Positions 43,391 to 55,034 of a stretch of DNA of 64,000 nt are shown one piece after another. Source of the DNA: Eublepharis macularius. Taxonomy: Eukaryota > Chordata > Lepidosauria > Squamata > Eublepharidae. Within the stretch, counting starts at the first letter, position 1. Every line of letters begins with the position of its first letter. The DNA lies in assembly GCF_028583425.1 (NCBI RefSeq), contig NC_072801.1, positions 20,604,001-20,668,000 of the forward strand, given 5' to 3'. A program made the translations under genes and the position numbers. The notes under the pieces were generated by a model. It saw only the letters and a program-made list of their open reading frames with translations, did not search any database and was not told the DNA's origin.

Positions 43391-43782
43391 CTTGTACCTC
43401 TGACTGCTAGTTCTTTTCAGAATGGGAAAGCAGCAATGGCCAGTCACTCTCTTGCAGCCTAACCTACCTGACAGGGTTGTTTTTGTGAGGGTAAAATGGA
43501 GTAAAGGAGAAGAATATAAGCCATTTCTCGATCCCCATTGATCTAGAAGATTCTCAGAGCTCAGTAACCTATGCTGTGGCCAAATCCTGCTCTTTAGCTA
43601 TTAGAAAACGTAAACTTCTTTTAGTGGAAAACACAATATAACTTTTTATTCCCATTACTGTTATTCTATTTTAACTTTTATCTCTTTTATATCCTTGAGC
43701 TTTTTGTAATGATAGTATTCATTTATTAGACGGAACTGTATTAGACTGTATTGCTTTACACTGCTGGCTTTTGCTGTAATAG

Positions 43783-43812
43783 AATTGAATTGAATTGAAT
43801 TGAATTGAATTG
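43783..43812 (+). repeat. (GAATT)n microsatellite
   Basis: About six GAATT units. The flanking 43400-44090 shows nothing else I recognise. Confidence 0.85.
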
Positions 43813-44101
43813 ATCCCCATTGAGAAGAAAAGCTCAGGTGTAAATATCTCCAATCCATAATATAAGGGCTCTTGTGATTAAATATAATCATAGGTGCCTA
43901 TGGGGTTGGACTTACCTCCTGAAGGTATTAACTGAAAGCACAATGTGCTTTCACAGCAGATTGCCTTTTGCAATGTTTCCAGGCTCTCTTTTGCTAATTG
44001 TTTTAACAGGATGCCAGTTGGAGAGGTAAAGGAGATAACAGGAACATTCAGTACTCTCTTCTTCACACACCTCCAAATCCTAGAATGAAAAAGAATGTGC
44101 T

Positions 44102-44621
44102 TTAATACAGTCCTTTCACAACCAATGCACTCCCTTCAGGTGGGGTCAGCAAAATTGGCGGCAGAACAAGTGACTTGGAAAAACCTGCCAGCAGCATGTC
44201 TGATTCAGTCTCAGCTTGCTTTTTTTTTATCTCCTTTGCTGAACTGAATGTCACACAACTCCATTTCAACGGGGCTTGCGCAGAAATTTCTTGTGGACTT
44301 GTGCAAGGTCTGTTCCCAGGAGCCAGTGTGGATCCGTCAGCGAGGTCCTGCTCAAAATCTAAGCACAGATGGATAATTCCCTGAATCTTCCAGCGTCTGT
44401 AGGTTTGCATGTGCACGCTCCTTGGATTTGAAGCTGAGCTGAGAGGTCACAGGGGGATTCTTACAGTGTACAGATCTAGGGATGTGGCACCAGAAATGGC
44501 CCCGGTCAATCCACTGTATGTCAAAGCCTTGGAATTTCAAAAGAACTACATCATTTCCCCAACTGGTATTTTGAATAATTTTGGGCAATTGACTGCTCTG
44601 TATGAGAATTTCCCACCCCAT
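44102..44621 (-). pseudogene. Unrecognised minus-strand ORF pair, possible processed pseudogene
   Basis: Two overlapping minus ORFs in different frames (44621-44352, 89 codons; 44416-44102, 104 codons) in otherwise non-repetitive DNA, as if one coding sequence were broken by a frameshift near 44380. An ATTAAA lies on the minus strand at about 44105-44100. The reads look protein-like (VLLKFQGFDIQWIDRGHFW) but I do not recognise the family. Confidence 0.3.
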
Positions 44622-44909
44622 TTCCCAGTTGAATTTCTCTCACCAAAGAAATAATGTGGGAGTTTTGCCCACTGTCCTCAAAGTAATTTTCTCTCTGCTT
44701 TGGGAATAGTCTTAAATATGTTTGGAGTGTTAGACAACATGAATCAACTCATTTATTATTTTGGTTGTGATTTACGTTATTCAAAGCAGCACACATGATT
44801 ATCTTGTGAAGTTCCCTTTTTATTCAGTATTGATTTGTATGGTGTGAAGGTGAAGAGTAAACTTTTTGCCCTGAGAGAGTTGTACCAAAATAGCTGAATG
44901 AAACACCTG

Positions 44910-45085
44910 GATATCTCCCAGAATTACAACTGATTTCCAGACAACATTGATCAGGTCCCCTGAAGAAAACAGCTGCTTTGGAGGTATTATACCCCCCCCC
45001 TGAGATCCTTACCCTCCCTAAATGCTGCCCTCCCCAGGCTCCACCACCTCAAGTCTCCAGGAATTTTCTAGCCCAAAGTTGGAAA
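44910..45085 (+). mobile_element. GGGTTGCCA-family MITE fragment
   Basis: CCCAGAATTACAACTGATTT and GGCTCCACCACCTCAAGTCTCC. Confidence 0.6.
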
Positions 45086-45093
45086 TTCCTCCA

Positions 45094-45520
45094 GGAGTTT
45101 TCCAGTCATTATGTCATTGAAACGCAAAGCAGGTTACACAGTGTGAGTCAGTACAGTCAATTCCAAAGCCATTCCAATAAACTAATTGAGAATATAAACG
45201 CAAATTTGCAAAGCTTTTAAAACTAGCAGGTGTCTAATACAGAGTTGAAGAAATGCTAAACAAAGCATAAACAGTTCTAAGACTGATATATTAAACAACA
45301 TATAAACTATCCAGTAGGATCATACAGCAACAGACAGTACATAGAAGTAAAGTCTATAGTCCCTATTCCTTATGTATCTCTTTGGGACTACCTCCCTACA
45401 TTACTCTTATTTGAGTAAAAAGCCCTTTTGAATAATTCAGTTTTGCACTGTTTTCAGAAAGCCAGGAGAGCGGGAGCTTTCCCGACCTCTTCAGGTAAGC
45501 CCCAAAGAATGCACGTGCGT
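45094..45520 (-). mobile_element. LINE-like repeat, family L (copy 3)
   Basis: Aligns with 1834-2490 (GAGTAAAAAGCCCTTTTGAA, AGAAAGCCAGGAGAGCGGGA), more diverged. Confidence 0.6.
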
Positions 45521-47708
45521 GGGTAGCTGTTGATTTTGCCCATGTGCAAGATCGTACCTGCGGAAGACTGTTAATTTAGAATATTTATATCTCATTTTTC
45601 TCATGTACTTTCCCTTCATGCCAATGAGCTCCTGTGTCGCTTTGTTTTCTGTGTGGACAGAGAAATTAGGGCAGCTAAGCAACTGCCCAAGAAGCAAGAT
45701 TTGTTATTTCCAACTTGATTACAAAAAAAAATTGGTTGCTCAAGGAGAAAAATGCTTAGATGTTTCCCTTCCCCAGTGTTCTGTACTAGACAAACAGATA
45801 GATGTCTCCGTTTGTGTCCTTTATATCAGCCCAATAGATAGAGAAGTAGAACTTACTTAGATAGATCTTATCATGCTATGTTGACGCAATCTAAATAGCC
45901 TTTACTTTGTGACTTGCTTTGAAAATAGGGAATGTTTCTTAAGCAACCTGCCAAATGATCAGTTCAACATAGCCCAAACTAATGAGCAGTTCCTTGTCTT
46001 AAATCTTTCATGAGAGATTCTGTTTCCCTTGGCTGCCCCTTGCTGTGTTTTCCATTTGGCTTGCGATAGTCTGGCCGGAGCAGGCATGGTAAGAATGCTT
46101 TCTGGTGTGTGTGTGTGGTGGGGGGGGGTCATACCATCCAGCTCACCAGTTCTCCTTGCAAGATCGGTTTTCTGTGCTTCTGCCCGCAGAAGTGAAGCAG
46201 GTGGCAACCAGTGACGAGAGCCAAAACATTTCAAGCAAATGGATCTGGAACAATTTTGAGATTTGAGGAGGGGATGGTCATGGCAACTACTTGAGAGGAT
46301 GGGGCTATCTTGGAAGAAGGAAGTGGGGGGGGATGTGGAAAGAATCTTCATTCCTCTGATGGGGTGACATCACCTGTGCCGTCAAGATCGCTCTTGCCCA
46401 CCATTCATATTTTGTACACAGGACCCAGCAGAGGTTGCCTGCTGCTCTCTTCTGTATCCAGCTGGTGCAGGTTTTAATGAACCTACATAAGCCTAAAGAT
46501 TGTAATCTTATAATTATTTTGCAATTTTATATTACACAGGCATTATTAAACATGATCTCTCATCTAGGAATGATGCAAGATTGACATTGTTACCCAAATA
46601 GCCAGTATCCTAATCAGTGGTGGGAATTAGCTTTAAAGAGTTAAGGAAGAGGGGGTAACTTAGATTCTCCAACTATGTTTGTGGTGGAGAATAAGTCAGG
46701 CAGATGTTCAACTAGAAAGGTTTCTTTTTAATTAAAGAGAAATTTTAAAAAGGCAAACACAAGATCACACACAGCACGCATACAAGGCTAGCTAAGAAAA
46801 TCAGGGAGGAAAGGGAGAGAAAGCAGTTTAGGGAGGGCGATAATTACTAATCTTGAAGATAGAAGTCCACAAAGACAGCAGCAAAATGACCAGCATTTCA
46901 CACCGAAGAGTCCCAAACAGATTTGGGGGTGTATGGCGGGTCCCAACACACACTCACTGGTGGCCAGGGAGTTAAAGGGCAAAATGCTCCCTGGGGAAAG
47001 CTGACGTCTTTGCCCCCAAAATAATAACTTCATGGGTTGTCTGCAGGTTGGACAATAAGTTATGAGAAGTTGGATGTTTTCTATCTGAGGTAGATGATAA
47101 AATGAAAACATAATCTTTTAAGCACTGGATGGGAAAAGCTACCAGGTTTGCTGAAAGCTTGATTAGGATAAGTGGGGGCTGGGGAGTAAGATCGGGCATT
47201 GACGAGATAAGTCAGGAGTTTCCTGGAAGCCTCATTGTTCTAAGTTATGCATCTCTTTCTGGGGTGTGAGGGAGCATCAGTCAGCTGCTCTGACTCACAC
47301 TCTAATAAATTTTCCAGCCTCCCATCGGCTGGTATCCACTTTGAGGAAAGGGTGTTTATGATATTCCATCCATAAACTGCCCTCTTAGCGTGAGGAGGAG
47401 TCTGACTGCTAACAGCATGTGCCCATAAAACAACGTATGGGCTGATTTATGGTCCAAAAGGAAAGGCTATGATGATGTTACAAGAGTTCATGCATGCATG
47501 CACACATTCAGATGTTACAACCAGGCAGCCTTTTGTTGGGAAAGAGTTTTCGAAAACAATCTATCGTGAATGAGCCCATCCACCAAATATGTCAAACACC
47601 AGGAATGAGTTTAAACACTTGATTTATTTAAGAAATATTAAATGTGTTCAAATGTAATTGACCAATCCCATCAGTGCATCAATCCATCTCAAAGGGTTGA
47701 ATGGGCTT
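45521..47708. other. Intergenic DNA, no recognised gene
   Basis: A GT/G run at 46103-46130 and an LTR-like antisense tract near 46710-46760 (TTTTTAATTAAAG), similar in style to 49460. Otherwise unassigned. Confidence 0.4.
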
Positions 47709-47716
47709 AAAGTATG

Positions 47717-48338
47717 CAGGGCCGGAGCTTGGGTTCCCGGCACCCAGGACAACCCAAGTCTGGCTGCCCCTGCACGTGCGCACAGCGTGCACGCACTCCT
47801 GGCGCTGCGTGATGACGTCACTTCATGATGTCATCATGCAGGGCGGCGTGCCACCAGAGGATTGGCAGCAGCACTGGCAGCTGAGAGGCTGCCCGTGCCA
47901 CTTGCCTGTCCCGCTGAGGGGGCGGCCGGCTTGCCGCACGCTCCCTGTCCAGCGGGGCAGGTGAATGGCATGGGCAGCTCTCCATGCCACTCGCCCAGCA
48001 GGACAGGGAGCGCACAGCAAGCTGGCTGCCCCCTCAGCCGGGCAGGCGAATGGCACAGAGAGCTGGGAGGCCGCCTGCACCATTAGCCTGCTGAGCAGGA
48101 CAGGGAACGCACGGCAAGCCGGCTGCCCCCTCAGCGGGACAGGCAAGTGGTGCAGGTGGCCTCCCAGCTCTCCGTGCCATTCACCTGCCTGGCTGAGGGG
48201 GCGGCCAGCTTGCCGTGTGCTCCGTGTCCTGCTGGGCAGGTGAATGGCACGGGCGGCCACTCAGCAGCTGCGCCCAGCGCCCCCTCTTTGGCAGCGCCAG
48301 GGGCAGACTACCCCCTGCCCCCCCTCGATCTGGCCCTG
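47717..48338. mobile_element. GC-rich hAT MITE, family H2, copy 2
   Basis: 622 bp, perfect 8-bp duplication AAAGTATG (47709-47716, 48339-48346), ends CAGGGCCGG / CTGGCCCTG. The interior holds several alternately oriented copies of a roughly 85-bp GC-rich block. Confidence 0.93.
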
Positions 48339-48969
48339 AAAGTATGCAAGCCTGTAGCATTGTCTCTTGCTCTCTCTATAGTATAGCAGATCTCAAACTT
48401 TCTGAAATAGGACAGAGTTCTAAACTTACTCTACTTACTTTTGGGGTTCTCACTCAAAGTAACTCCAGACTACTTCCTTCCCAATATAAAATTCATTTTA
48501 TCGCTCCTGTTTGTAAAGAGTAATAAAAAATAATACAATTACAATAGAGTTCATGTTCAGATGGTAAGCCATCTGCTCCTGGTGGTATCTTAGAAGAAGG
48601 AAGGATGGTAGGAAAGAAATGTGGCAAAAATCACCATGGCGCTGATCTAATGGTGTGACGTTGCCAAAAGCTTGAGTGCTCTCTGCTGGGGGCTTCATGG
48701 CTCCTTCCTCCAGCCCTCTCCTTTCTGCCAGTTTGTAGCTGAGTTCCTGTACGAGGACAGAGGGCAGTCATAATAACTGAAATCTTGAGGTGAATTCTTG
48801 AGTGGAGGGCATTTCTCCCCAACAAGAAAGGGGTGGAGGAGAGGACAAAAGGCCCACTTTCCCCATGAAAAGGTGTGTGATTTTTAATTGCACAGATGAA
48901 AACCAGATCCAGTTAAATAAGTAAATGATCTACTCACTACTCAGAGTAGCTGGCTATTGACCTAGCCTT

Positions 48970-49181
48970 GGCCGATTCCAGATGACTAACCTTAAGGCGC
49001 TTCATGCCGTCCTCTTCCGGATCGTGACGGGGAAAATGCGAAAAATCGCGTTTCCTCGTGCGAGTTTTGCGCGTCGTCGCGCAAAACTCGCACGAGGAAA
49101 CGCGATTTTTCGCATTTTCCCTGTCGCGATCCGGAAGAGGACGGCATGAAGCGCCTTAAGGTTAGTCATCTGGAATCGGCC
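48970..49181. mobile_element. GGCC palindromic MITE, variant subfamily (copy 7)
   Basis: 212 bp, duplication CTT (48967-48969, 49182-49184), ends GGCCGATTCCAGATGACT and complement; core GCGAGTTTTGCGCG / complement. Nearly perfect hairpin with many CpGs. Confidence 0.93.
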
Positions 49182-49202
49182 CTTGTCAGTACCCAAGTGG
49201 GG

Positions 49203-49335
49203 ACTGAAGATCTCCCAGAATTACAGTTTTCCTGGAGGAAATGGTTGCTTCAGAGTGTGAACTGTACAGCTTTATACCTTGGTGAGGTTCCTCCATCCCC
49301 CAAATGTTACTGGAATTGGTCTCCTTGCGAATAAA
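49203..49335 (+). mobile_element. GGGTTGCCA-family MITE fragment
   Basis: GATCTCCCAGAATTACAG and CTTGGTGAGGTTCCTCCATC. Confidence 0.5.
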
Positions 49336-49494
49336 TAAGTGGGGAAATTAGCAAGAAAGTAAGACAGCTGTACGAGAGACCTTAACCGCAGGATCTTATC
49401 ACCAATAATTTACAGAGTCCTTTCCCAAGGATATACACACATGAAGCCGGTGTTCTTAATTAAAAGGTAATTTTTATTCACAGGGCAAATGCAT

Positions 49495-49742
49495 AACAAC
49501 AACAACATTTGATTTATATACCACCCTTCAGGACAACTTAATGACTACTCAGAGTGGTTTACAAAGTATTATTATCCCACAACAAAACACCCTGTGAGGT
49601 GGGTGGGGCTGAGAGAGCTCCAGAGAGCCGTGACTAGCCCAAGGTCACCCAGCTGGCTTCAAGTGGAGGAGTGGGGAATCAAACCCGGCTCTCCAGATTA
49701 GAATCCTGCACTCTTTTAACCACTACACCAAACTGGCTCATA
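49495..49742 (-). mobile_element. tRNA SINE with GTT tail (minus)
   Basis: (AAC)n start, CCACCCTTCAGGACAACTTA, GGTCACCCAGCTGGCTTC, TAACCACTACACCAAACTGG. Confidence 0.85.
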
Positions 49743-49937
49743 CACACACAAATACACAAGAGGCCTAAAAAAAGCAGTGGCGAAGGTGGGATAGATTTGA
49801 GGGTTTGCAAGGCAATAATTACCTATCTGGAGAGCAGGGGAGTCCGCGGAGGGAGAGCTTCAAATGCTGGTGTTCTCTATGCTTTATTATTATGCTTTGC
49901 TGAACTTGCAAAATAAAATTCCAGGGACATCACACAG

Positions 49938-50137
49938 AGATAAGCTACAAGTGACGCCTGACACAGGTTGGACACTTGTCAGCTTCCCTCAAGTTTTGAT
50001 GGGAAATGTAGGTATCCTGGTCTTGCAGCTGTAATGGAGAGCCAAGCTGTAAAACTAGGATGCCTACATTTCCCATCAAAACTTGAGGGAAGCTGACAAG
50101 CGTCCAACCTATGTAAGGCGTCACTTGTAGCTTGGCT
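49938..50137. mobile_element. AGCCAAGCTACAAGTGAC palindromic MITE, copy 3
   Basis: Two arms with AAGTTTTGATGGGAAATGTA and its complement; very close to copy 2. Confidence 0.8.
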
Positions 50138-51240
50138 CTCACAGTCCCTGTTCCTTTTGGTAGCCTTCTTATTCCTGAGAGCCAAGACAGACTACATTTG
50201 AGGTAAGATGCTGGGAGAGTTCTCAATAACGCCAGTGGTGGACTTTATCTGGCACATCTTTTTGCCATAAGATGTCAGGTGAAATCATTGTTGCTGCCTC
50301 TGGAGGGAGAAGGCATAAAATGAGTTGAAAACACAACTTTTGTCTTAAAAATGTGCCCTTTTTTTCACTCTTTCCTGGTCAAAACCAACGTGTGCACACA
50401 TTAACCCTGAAGTAAGGCAGTGCATATACTGGGTTGGATCTAGGGATGCGGGAACGGAAAGGTAGAGTGCATTGACCACAGTTCTGCTTGCGCAAGCCAT
50501 AGTAAATAAATATTTGGCGATCCATCTATGTTTTTGAATGAAACTGTTAGGCTATGGATGACAGGCTGTGGCAGATAGATCCCTGTACCATTGCAGCAAG
50601 GATCCAGGCTCTTGGTTAAATGGTTTTATTCAGAAATCAAATCATTTCCACAGATATGTCCATATTGATACTCAGAAACAAGGTAAGCTACTAGGATCAA
50701 TTTGACAGGAATGGCAACATGTGGGAAACCCCTTCCTCTTAACTCACACATTTACTTCTTCCCCCTCCCATCAGCCAAACAGGACTTTTGGCGCAAACGC
50801 ATCCTGAGAATGTCTCACATATTTGTTCTATCAAGTCTAGACACTGAGAAAGCAGGAGATCAAAGTTGTAACATAGCAGTGCATGGGAGTGAGTGGGGTA
50901 CAAGGTCAGAAGCGCTGAGAGTTTCTACAGTCCGTTAGATAAGACACCCGCACCTTCTATAAGCCTGTGAATGCCAAACAGTTATGGCATTGGTAATATG
51001 ACATCAAGTTACAGCATGAAACATTGGTTCGGAACAGCATCACTGGTTCAGCATGAAAATAATGGCATGGATGGGGCACAGACATGACAGAAACAGCAGC
51101 ATGGGACCCCTGATCTGATTCAATTGAAGTTGGCAACAGAAAACAAGAAATCAACTCTTTCAAGAGTATTTTTGCTGCTGTTTTTGCTCTAGCTGTCAGA
51201 GTTGGAAACGCTTCAACCCATCCAGTTAGTTGGTCCCAGT
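50138..51240. other. Intergenic DNA, no recognised gene
   Basis: A TTTTATTCAG tract near 50620 could be an antisense poly(A)-signal of an old LTR; nothing firm. Confidence 0.35.
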
Positions 51241-51600
51241 TGTCAGAGCCTGTTTAACCTTTGTACAGCCATGTTTAATCCTGTAGTATTTAGTCTTCTT
51301 TCCCTCTAGGCCCCAGCACCTGCAAGGAGCCGAATCCATGGGAAAGGAAGCTGTCTTATCTGTCTGCTCGACCTTGGCCAGCTCCACGTTCCTCTGAGAA
51401 GCTTTGCTGTGCGAACTCAGAGGGGAGGCTGGGCTTGGGGAGTGTGAAATGTAACCACTTTCGTTTTATGATTCATTCCTATCAACACTTTGGTCGGCCA
51501 GGATCTCTAATCCTGGATTATGTACATCTGGACTTGAACGCTGTCTTTCACAATAAACCTTTTGAAATCAAAAGACCTTGTCTTCTTGCAGAAGGGAGTG
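51241..51600 (+). mobile_element. LTR-like tail with poly(A) signal (tentative)
   Basis: An AATAAA at about 51552 followed by TTTTGAAATCAAAAGACC and CTTGTCTTCTTGCAG looks like an R/U5 segment. Ends are not defined. Confidence 0.3.
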
Positions 51601-51984
51601 AGGCAGACTACCAGGTCTGTAATGACATAGCCTGACACCAGTTAGTTGGTCCACTGTCACCAATAAGTGTTTGTACCCTTGCTGAGGAGATATATTTGAA
51701 AAGTCAACCTGTATCCATTGGAATGGAGTGAAAGCATTTGTTTTTAAACAAATTGGGCAATGTGCCATTGTCTTTTCAGTTTCCATGTATGGTCCAGGTG
51801 CTACAATATATCTCAGCAACATATCAGCTAAGGCAGTTCCACCTGCATGGGTAGCTTGGTGGAGTTGGTTTAGTATCTGAACCAGCAACCATCTAGGTAC
51901 ATAGATTTTTCCTCCTGGAATAACCCACCATCCTTTGTCATCTTTCTGGGCCACATGTAAATGAATAACAGATCTACATTTCAT
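51568..51984 (-). pseudogene. Decayed endogenous retrovirus pol fragment (integrase N-terminal and start of core)
   Basis: A 138-codon minus ORF. It has the HHCC zinc-binding pattern (HQATHAGG, later CPICLK) followed by the start of the integrase core (WIQVDFSNISPQQGYKHLLV), in which the first catalytic aspartate is the D of VDF. This order is that of gammaretrovirus-like integrases. The fragment ends soon after; the rest of the core and the C-terminal domain are missing, and no intact provirus surrounds it. Confidence 0.82.
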
Positions 51985-52019
51985 TTAGTTGAGTTTGGGA
52001 GTTTATCAGATGAAATATC

Positions 52020-52540
52020 TTGCCATGTGTCCAAGGCCCGATGCGGCGGCCTCGGACTGCGGCTGCCCCCGCCCCTCCTCCGACGGAGACTCCGGCCCCA
52101 CTCACACAGCAGCAGGGGCCGAAGAGGAGCCAGGAGCCACGGCAGCGGCAGGAAGCCGTTGTGCCCTCGCGGGCCCGCCAACCACCGCCGCACCGCCGCC
52201 GGGAGCTCCGAAGGGCCAGACGGCTGGTGGTGGGAGAAGGCACCGGAGGATGCGGCCGGCAGCGCGGCCGCGGCGAAGAAGCCCCGCCAAGGGGAAAGGC
52301 CGTGGCTGGCCAGGCCGGGCCGCACCGGGCCACCGGACACCAGCGGAAGTGCACCAGACCAGCCTGGGTGGCGACCGGAGGCAGCAGGGCGGGGAAAGGG
52401 GCCGGCCTGTCCAGGATTGGAAGGCCGCCCCGGAGACGACGGGGCCTTCCAGGCAGGGACAGGAAGGGTCGGGAGGAGATCGAGAGAAGACAGAGGCTTT
52501 TAGCCCGAGATTGAATAAGGGAAATTCAATGGTAGACGAC
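52020..52540 (+). other. CpG-dense GC-rich block with a 205-codon ORF
   Basis: Extremely GC- and CpG-rich, in sharp contrast to its flanks. A plus ORF (51989-52606) is rich in A, G, P, R and ends with MVDDSCCAINEFIGNCMEAF. Open in several frames, as expected of GC-rich DNA. It could be a retroelement 5' leader/ORF1 or a CpG-island promoter; not a recognised gene. Confidence 0.45.
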
Positions 52541-52837
52541 TCCTGCTGTGCAATTAATGAATTTATTGGCAATTGTATGGAGGCTTTTGAAGAAGCGTGT
52601 TTGTAGCGAAACGGGATATTCAGCCGGGCATACCCGTTGCCATTCTCCTGTCGGGAGGAACCCCCCCCCCCAGCAGGGGTTCGCTCTCTGTACGGTCATC
52701 ACCACCTTGGGTGTTTATGGTATTGCCTAATCAGTAAAATGACATTGGAAACAAAAATTGGTTGTTCTGCAACGGTACTTTATTGGCTTCTGCGGCGGTT
52801 TATTTCGTTGTGACCGTTCCCCACTCTTGGCTTTTAG

Positions 52838-53060
52838 CCCCTGTTAATGCCATCTATACTTGTGGCCATCATTACCTCCAGTGGCAGCAAATTCCACAAT
52901 TTAAAGAGGTGCTTTCTTTTATCTGTCCTGGATCTATTGCCCCTCAACTTCACTGGGTACCCCTGAGTTCAAGTATTACAGGAGAGGGAGTATAAAAGTT
53001 CTCTATACCAACTTACTCGATCCAATGGTTAATGTTATAAATCTCTCTCATTTCCCCCTT
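52838..53060 (-). mobile_element. CR1-type LINE 3' fragment (minus)
   Basis: TGGCCATCATTACCTCCAGT, CCTCAACTTCACTGGGTACC, AGAGGGAGTATAAAAGTTCT: the same tail as 20760-21170. Confidence 0.75.
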
Positions 53061-53434
53061 CAATCCCCCCCTTTTTACAAATTGGAAAGCTTCAGATTTC
53101 TTAGCCTTACCCAATACTTTTGGCACATTCCCAACTTCAGCTGTTTCCCCTGGAAGAGGGATTCCAACTCCTTTATCATCATGGTTACCTGATTCTGCAA
53201 AAAAGAGAGAGTCTCCTTTTGGCTAAAGCTGAAATGATTAACATTTTCAGTTGTGTAGTGGGTTTGCCTTCAAAGTAAGCCCCAATCTCATTTGATCGTT
53301 GAGGACGGTTCAAATTTTGCCAGTGATAAAGTGCAGGGATATGGTAGCCCTCTACAGAAGAGCTGTCTCTCATCGAGATCCTAGTGAAACACAACATTCA
53401 TGTTTTGTGGAAAGGTCCCTAAGAACTGGCTGGC

Positions 53435-53913
53435 TGTAGCGAAGAACCGACAGGAGACGAAGTCAAGATGCAAGTCTGACCCTCCTTTCGGAGGCGAGTG
53501 CTTTATTGAGAAACTTTTCCGGAAGTCCCGGAAGAGAGCAAGAACAATTAAGGCAGTAGCAAAGGTTACAATCTTCTGAGCCAGTCACAGACGACTGGGC
53601 AAACATGCTGCAGTCAGCCTTTGTCTTATCTGTGAAGCCCAGCGAAGCACATTGTGAGCTGATTGTGTGAGTATATTGTGCAGCTCTTGGAAGGATGAAA
53701 GGACATACTGAGATATGCTGAGAAGGGCCCAAGGCCAGGTTGTACTCACTCCCTTCTAAGTCCTGGTCACGGTGTGCCTATTGACCAGGACCTGCAGAGT
53801 GGGGCTGCCAAGCCTGGTTGGTGTGCCAGGTCCAGCCCACAGCTGGCACACCCTTGGAATTGTGCAGGACTGGCCCAGATTGTAAATTCCTTTTCCTGTG
53901 CTGGAAACGTACA
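53435..53913. mobile_element. Solo-LTR-like block with adjacent tRNA-Ser-like primer-binding site
   Basis: 479 bp from TGTAGCG to CGTACA (TGTA...TACA ends). On the plus side it is followed, one base on, by TGGCGACGAGG (53915-53925), which is complementary to the 3' end expected of tRNA-Ser(GCU), as a primer site would be. On the minus strand there is an AATAAA (53507-53502), so orientation is uncertain. Confidence 0.5.
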
Positions 53914-54544
53914 GTGGCGACGAGGGGTTCCCTTGACTTATTCTTCTGTTCCCAGTGAGAATGCATCCCTTGTCTGAAACTTTTCTTTTGAGAAGTTGAA
54001 ATAAGTAGAAATGTTACAAGGCACATTGTTGTTTCTATTAATTTCAATGTGTCTTATACCCCACCTTGACTGAAGGAAGTTGGCAGGTCAGTTTCCTGCT
54101 GCTGGCACTGAAATGTTTTGGGACAACCTTAGTAAACTGAGGCAGGAGAAGCCAAGCACCTATAATCAGAGCCCAACCCTTCCTGGCTTCTAGCCCAGAC
54201 TGGGCTTACAGGTAAAGATCTCTCCCTCTCTTCTTTACGTACAGAAAATGAAGTGCCTATATAAAGGATCAGGGCCCTCTCTGGGATTCTCTCAAGACAT
54301 CAGTCAGAGCCACTCATCTGCTATTATATGGAGAAGGCAAACACCAAAGAGAAAAGCCCTCCTGATCACCTTGACCTTCAATGCCAGGACATCTAGAAAA
54401 GCAAATACTAACCAAAAGGTATTAATTCTTTTGATTTCAAAAGTGGAATATTACTTTGCAACCAAGGGGTGAGGACGGGAGTCATGCACAGCTTGGATGC
54501 CTTGTCAAACATTTAAGCAATGAGACCTTCTTTCTGTTACAAAG

Positions 54545-54744
54545 AGCCAAGTTACAAGTGACACCATACACAGGTTGGACACTTGTCAGCTTACCTCAAG
54601 TTTTGATGGGAAATGTAGGCATCCTGGTTTTACAGCTTGGCTCTCCATTACAGCTGCAAGACCAGGATGCCTACATTTCCCATCAAAACTTGAGGGAAGC
54701 TGACAAGCGTCCAACCTGTGTCAGGCGTCACTTGTAGCTTAGCT
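54545..54744. mobile_element. AGCCAAGCTACAAGTGAC palindromic MITE, copy 4
   Basis: 200 bp; CAAAG is on both sides (54540-54544, 54745-54749), a possible 5-bp duplication. Confidence 0.82.
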
Positions 54745-55034
54745 CAAAGTTCCCTACTGGGTTTGGTGGTCTCTGCAGGTACCCTACTCTTTCCAAGATG
54801 ACCTTTGTTTTTCTTGGGCAGAGAAGGTGCAGCTGCTAGTTTTTGCCAGAGATCCAAACTTGTTTCCCTAATGCATCCACTGTGGAGATTCTCTGCATTC
54901 AAACAGCCGAATTTCATTAGGGGTGTGCAGTTTCCCCTGAGACCTTTGTATTTATTTTGCTCCTAGCTCAGCACTGTCAATGTGGATGAGCTCTGGAAAG
55001 AAGGCAATGCCCATGCCCCTGAGAATGTCTGTCT

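Noticed and set aside
47717-48338. A CRISPR-like or satellite array
   Set aside because: Repeats are degenerate and in alternating orientation within an element flanked by an 8-bp target duplication.
51974-52606. Several 120-205 codon ORFs on both strands as protein genes
   Set aside because: Open frames on both strands are expected in CpG-dense DNA; no start context, splice structure or domain supports one.
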